Assembly (NCBI GenBank): GCA_035550975.1
Contig: DASZOC010000023.1
Span: 1-15,485, forward strand
Length of the DNA: 15,485 nt
Reading direction: 5' to 3'
Origin: DASZOC01 sp035550975
Lineage (GTDB): Bacteria > Actinomycetota > CADDZG01 > WHSQ01
A program made the position numbers and the translations under genes. The notes under the pieces were generated by a model. It was not told where the DNA came from and did not search any database. It saw only the letters and a program-made list of their open reading frames with translations. This document shows, one piece after another, positions 13,797-15,485 of the stretch. How positions within the stretch are numbered: position 1 is the first letter of the stretch; every line of letters starts with the position of its first letter.

Positions 13797-14222
13797 GTGA
13801 GCGGAACGACCAGACACTGCCCGAGATGCCGGACCCACGTCGAAGACGTCGGCGGCTTCTGCCTGCTCGGCCACCGCCTGAACGAGGCGGCCCGCACCGG
13901 CTCGCTCACGGAGCTCAGGGCCGAGGTCGACCGGGCCTTCGAAGATGCCAAGCTCCAGGTCGCGGCGGCCGTCCAGGCCGTCGCCCCACCTCCACCTCCA
14001 ATACCGACTGCCGTGACCGACATCCCCGCTCCGGCACCGCTTCCGCTTGCCGCTCCCGCTCCAACCGCGATCGAGCCGCCACCGCCCGCCGCCGTTCGGT
14101 TAGCGACGCCACTGGTCGTCGACACGGAGCCCGTCGCCGGCGATCCGATCGCCGACTTCGCTCCCGCCCCGCGTATGGACTGGGGGCCTGAGCGTCACGG
14201 CTTGCGCAAGAGGTTTGGGTAA
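13797..14222 (+). CDS. Small zinc-ribbon/proline-rich protein of unknown function
   Basis: A protein of 141 residues between the tRNA cluster and rpmG. The N-terminus has C8-x-x-C11 (CPRC) and C22-x-x-x-H26 (CLLGH), probably one zinc site. Residues about 33-58 form a short amphipathic helix, then a Pro/Ala-rich stretch (about 63-100) and a basic C-terminus (RHGLRKRFG). No signal peptide or membrane segment is seen, so it is probably cytoplasmic. The start is a GTG with no well-placed Shine-Dalgarno. A four-codon frame (ATG at 13786) ends in a TGA that overlaps this GTG, which might couple translation. Codon use matches neighbouring genes. I do not recognise a named family. Confidence 0.7.
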   Translation: MSGTTRHCPRCRTHVEDVGGFCLLGHRLNEAARTGSLTELRAEVDRAFEDAKLQVAAAVQAVAPPPPPIPTAVTDIPAPAPLPLAAPAPTAIEPPPPAAVRLATPLVVDTEPVAGDPIADFAPAPRMDWGPERHGLRKRFG

Positions 14223-14234
14223 GGCGCCTCACCT

Positions 14235-14276
14235 ATACTTAGGCGCTCGTTTCCCGAACCAAGCCCCGGAAGGTGA
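14235..14276 (+). promoter_or_regulatory. -10 box and ribosome binding site of rpmG
   Basis: TATACT (14235-14240) is a near-consensus -10 box in the 57-bp gap before rpmG, though no good -35 sits at normal spacing. GGAAGGTGAG (about 14267-14276) is a strong Shine-Dalgarno just before the ATG at 14280. Confidence 0.5.
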
Positions 14277-14279
14277 GTC

Positions 14280-14441
14280 ATGGCGACTGACAGGCGCGTC
14301 CACGTGACACTGGAGTGCACCCAGTGCAAACGGCGCAACTACATCACCCAGAAGAACCGGCACAACAACCGAGATCGCATCGAGCTGAAGAAGTACTGCC
14401 GCTGGTGCTCGGGCCATACGGGCCACAAAGAGACCCGCTAG
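14280..14441 (+). CDS. rpmG: 50S ribosomal protein L33 (bL33), zinc-binding form
   Basis: A structural protein of the large ribosomal subunit, 53 residues. It reads MATDRRVHVTLECTQC at the start, then RRNYITQKNR and KKYCRWC, the classic L33 pattern. C13/C16 and C40/C43 form the zinc site, so this is the Cys-containing (zinc-plus) version. A strong Shine-Dalgarno precedes the ATG. In many bacteria rpmG sits beside tRNA-Thr/tRNA-Met and leads into secE-nusG. The tRNAs are present here, but the next gene is on the opposite strand, so the usual continuation is broken. Confidence 0.96.
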   Translation: MATDRRVHVTLECTQCKRRNYITQKNRHNNRDRIELKKYCRWCSGHTGHKETR

Positions 14442-14449
14442 CTCCTTCA

Positions 14450-14470
14450 CGGCGCCCGATCGCGGCGCCG
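14450..14470. terminator. Hairpin after rpmG
   Basis: CGGCGCC (14450-14456) and GGCGCCG (14464-14470) form a 7-bp GC stem with a 7-base loop, 8 bp after the rpmG stop. It lies between convergent genes and could serve both. There is no T-run. Confidence 0.5.
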
Positions 14471-14510
14471 AGGAACGCGGTGTTCGTATCCGTTCCGCTC
14501 CGAACTCTCG

Positions 14511-15485
14511 TTAAGCCGAAACGGATCTCTTCGGCTCGTTCTTACGGACGCCGGCCTTCTTCGACGCAGGAGACTTCTTAGCAACGGTCGACTTCTTCCC
14601 TGTGGTCTTCGTCGCCGCAGGAGACTTCTTAGCAACGGTCGACTTCTTGGTCGTCGAGGTTTTCTTGGCGACCGTCGACTTCTTCGCTACGCTGGACCTC
14701 TTCGCCGCAGGTGACTTCTTAGCAACGGTCGACTTCTTGGTCGTCGAGGTTTTCTTCGCAACGGTCGACTTCTTCGCAACGGTCGACTTCTTGCTCGTGG
14801 TTTTCTTCGCGGCCGTTGTCGCCTTCTTCGCCACCGTCGACTTCTTAGCCACGGTTGGCTTGTGGGTTCGCGTGGGGTTTTTCGTGACGGTTTTCGGCGT
14901 CTTGTTGGGGGAAGTCGTCGCCTTCGTCTCCCGCGCTACGGCCGCGTTCGAGGCAGCAGCCGTATCGCGGGTCGTTGTCGCTGCAGGTGCGCTGGGTGCC
15001 GGTGCATCGAGGGTTCCCAGCTGGACGGCGAGCATCGGCATGGAACGCTCGCGCATCCTGGTCGCGTACAAGACGAGGCAGCCGAGCATGACCAGATTGA
15101 GTGCTGCCGCTAGGTAGAAAGCGATCTGTCCTGCACCGGTGAAGGGCAACATCGGGCTGCTCGGCGCATTACGGATCGGGCGGTTCAGCCCGGGCGCGCC
15201 GACCGCTGGATTCCCGCCCTGCGAGCCATCGCCGCTTTCTCCGGAACCGTTTTCGGGGTCGCCGTGCGAGGGCTTGCTTGCCCTCGGACTTTTATCGGGC
15301 TTCGAGTCGGTATTGCCTCCGACGTCGTCGCCGGGGGGGTTCGGCACGTTCCCCATTCCGTCTCCCGGCAAAACGATCGGAACGGTCGGCTGCGAGGTTC
15401 CACCGTCACCGCCCTCACCGCCGTCACCGCCGTCACCAGGACCGCCGTCACCAGGACCGCCGTCACCAGGACCGCCGTCACCAGG
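14511..15485 (-). CDS. LPFTG surface-type protein with lysine-rich histone-H1-like tail, 5' partial
   Basis: The frame is open from the TGA near 14511 to the right window edge, so the start lies outside. The TTG at 15371 could be taken as a start but is in-frame inside the repeat region. From N to C there are PGDGG repeats (15426-15485), then a Gly/Pro/Asp-rich acidic region. LPFTG (15149-15135) is followed by a hydrophobic helix of about 22 residues and the basic RMRER, which is the layout of a sortase sorting signal. Instead of ending there, the protein continues for about 175 residues: an Ala/Thr linker, then a Lys/Ala/Ser/Thr tail with seven exact STVAKK units plus variants (PTVAKK, SSVAKK), like histone-H1-type bacterial DNA-binding tails. 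If LPFTG faces outward, the tail is cytoplasmic. Function unknown; the architecture is the notable point. Confidence 0.8.
   Translation of the reverse strand, partial: PGDGGPGDGGPGDGGPGDGGDGGEGGDGGTSQPTVPIVLPGDGMGNVPNPPGDDVGGNTDSKPDKSPRASKPSHGDPENGSGESGDGSQGGNPAVGAPGLNRPIRNAPSSPMLPFTGAGQIAFYLAAALNLVMLGCLVLYATRMRERSMPMLAVQLGTLDAPAPSAPAATTTRDTAAASNAAVARETKATTSPNKTPKTVTKNPTRTHKPTVAKKSTVAKKATTAAKKTTSKKSTVAKKSTVAKKTSTTKKSTVAKKSPAAKRSSVAKKSTVAKKTSTTKKSTVAKKSPAATKTTGKKSTVAKKSPASKKAGVRKNEPKRSVSA
14520..14860 (-). repeat. Coding repeats of the STVAKK tail, with a 90-bp duplication
   Basis: Units encoding [ST]-T-V-A-K-K recur through the tail. The stretch 14612-14666 repeats at 14702-14756 with only a couple of base differences, a 90-bp (30-codon) offset. 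This points to recent in-frame expansion. Confidence 0.85.
15426..15485 (-). repeat. 15-bp tandem repeat encoding PGDGG
   Basis: Four exact copies of ACCGCCGTCACCAGG (plus-strand reading) run to the window edge and probably continue beyond. On the coding strand they give Pro-Gly-Asp-Gly-Gly, collagen-like or calcium-binding in flavour, in the predicted extracellular part of the LPFTG protein. Confidence 0.9.

Noticed and set aside
13279..13874. Minus-strand open frames across tRNA-Thr and tRNA-Met (MDSNHRLSDY, GGWTRTTDSA)
   Set aside because: Antisense tRNA translations; they overlap two well-formed tRNAs and have no other support.
14520..14860. Possible CRISPR array
   Set aside because: Repeats are in-frame, unevenly spaced and separated by related rather than unique sequence; no cas genes are present.
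14602..15117. Plus-strand hydrophobic repeat frame (FLATVDFL units) that looks like a membrane protein
   Set aside because: It is the mirror of the Lys-rich repeats: AAG codons read as CTT on the other strand. The minus strand has the coherent LPFTG-TM-basic layout and hairpin context.

Overview
This window looks like chromosomal DNA from a high-GC, Gram-positive-type bacterium, most likely an actinobacterial lineage. The signs are strong GC bias at third codon positions, GTG starts, -10 boxes placed 5-7 bases before start codons (leaderless-type genes), a PGM1-type peptide ligase and an LPFTG surface protein. The genus cannot be read from the sequence. No phage, transposase, integrase or CRISPR genes are visible.

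Layout. Positions 1-1061 hold the 3' part of a secreted-type M23 (LytM) peptidase with a Gly/Asp/Lys-rich linker. A tRNA-Tyr with encoded CCA follows (1314-1399), then a 35-bp tandem repeat. A Sir2-family deacylase (minus strand) and an ATP-grasp peptide ligase (plus strand) are divergent, and their start regions share about 25 bp. A secreted subtilisin (3935-5680) ends in an unusual Trp-every-five-residues tail and is closed by a strong hairpin. Next is a large membrane sensor histidine kinase (5748-8015). Convergent to it is a secreted FG-GAP/UnbV beta-propeller protein. Upstream of that, on the same strand, lies a two-gene unit: a hybrid membrane histidine kinase whose stop overlaps (ATGA) the start of a REC-HD-GYP response regulator, a predicted c-di-GMP phosphodiesterase. 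The right end carries tRNA-Thr, tRNA-Met, a terminator hairpin, a small zinc-ribbon/proline-rich protein and rpmG (bL33). The window closes with a partial minus-strand gene for a Gly/Asp-rich surface protein with an internal LPFTG-membrane-anchor signal and a long lysine-rich, histone-H1-like C-terminal tail.

How the genes work together. Several products face the cell surface (M23 peptidase, subtilisin, FG-GAP protein, LPFTG protein), mixed with two membrane kinases and one c-di-GMP-degrading regulator. This is an envelope and signalling neighbourhood built around a conserved tRNA/rpmG block rather than one operon. The most unusual items are the LPFTG protein with a histone-like tail, the Trp-pentad tail of the subtilisin, the shared leaderless sirtuin/ligase promoter region, and a palindromic element found once near each of the two tRNA loci.
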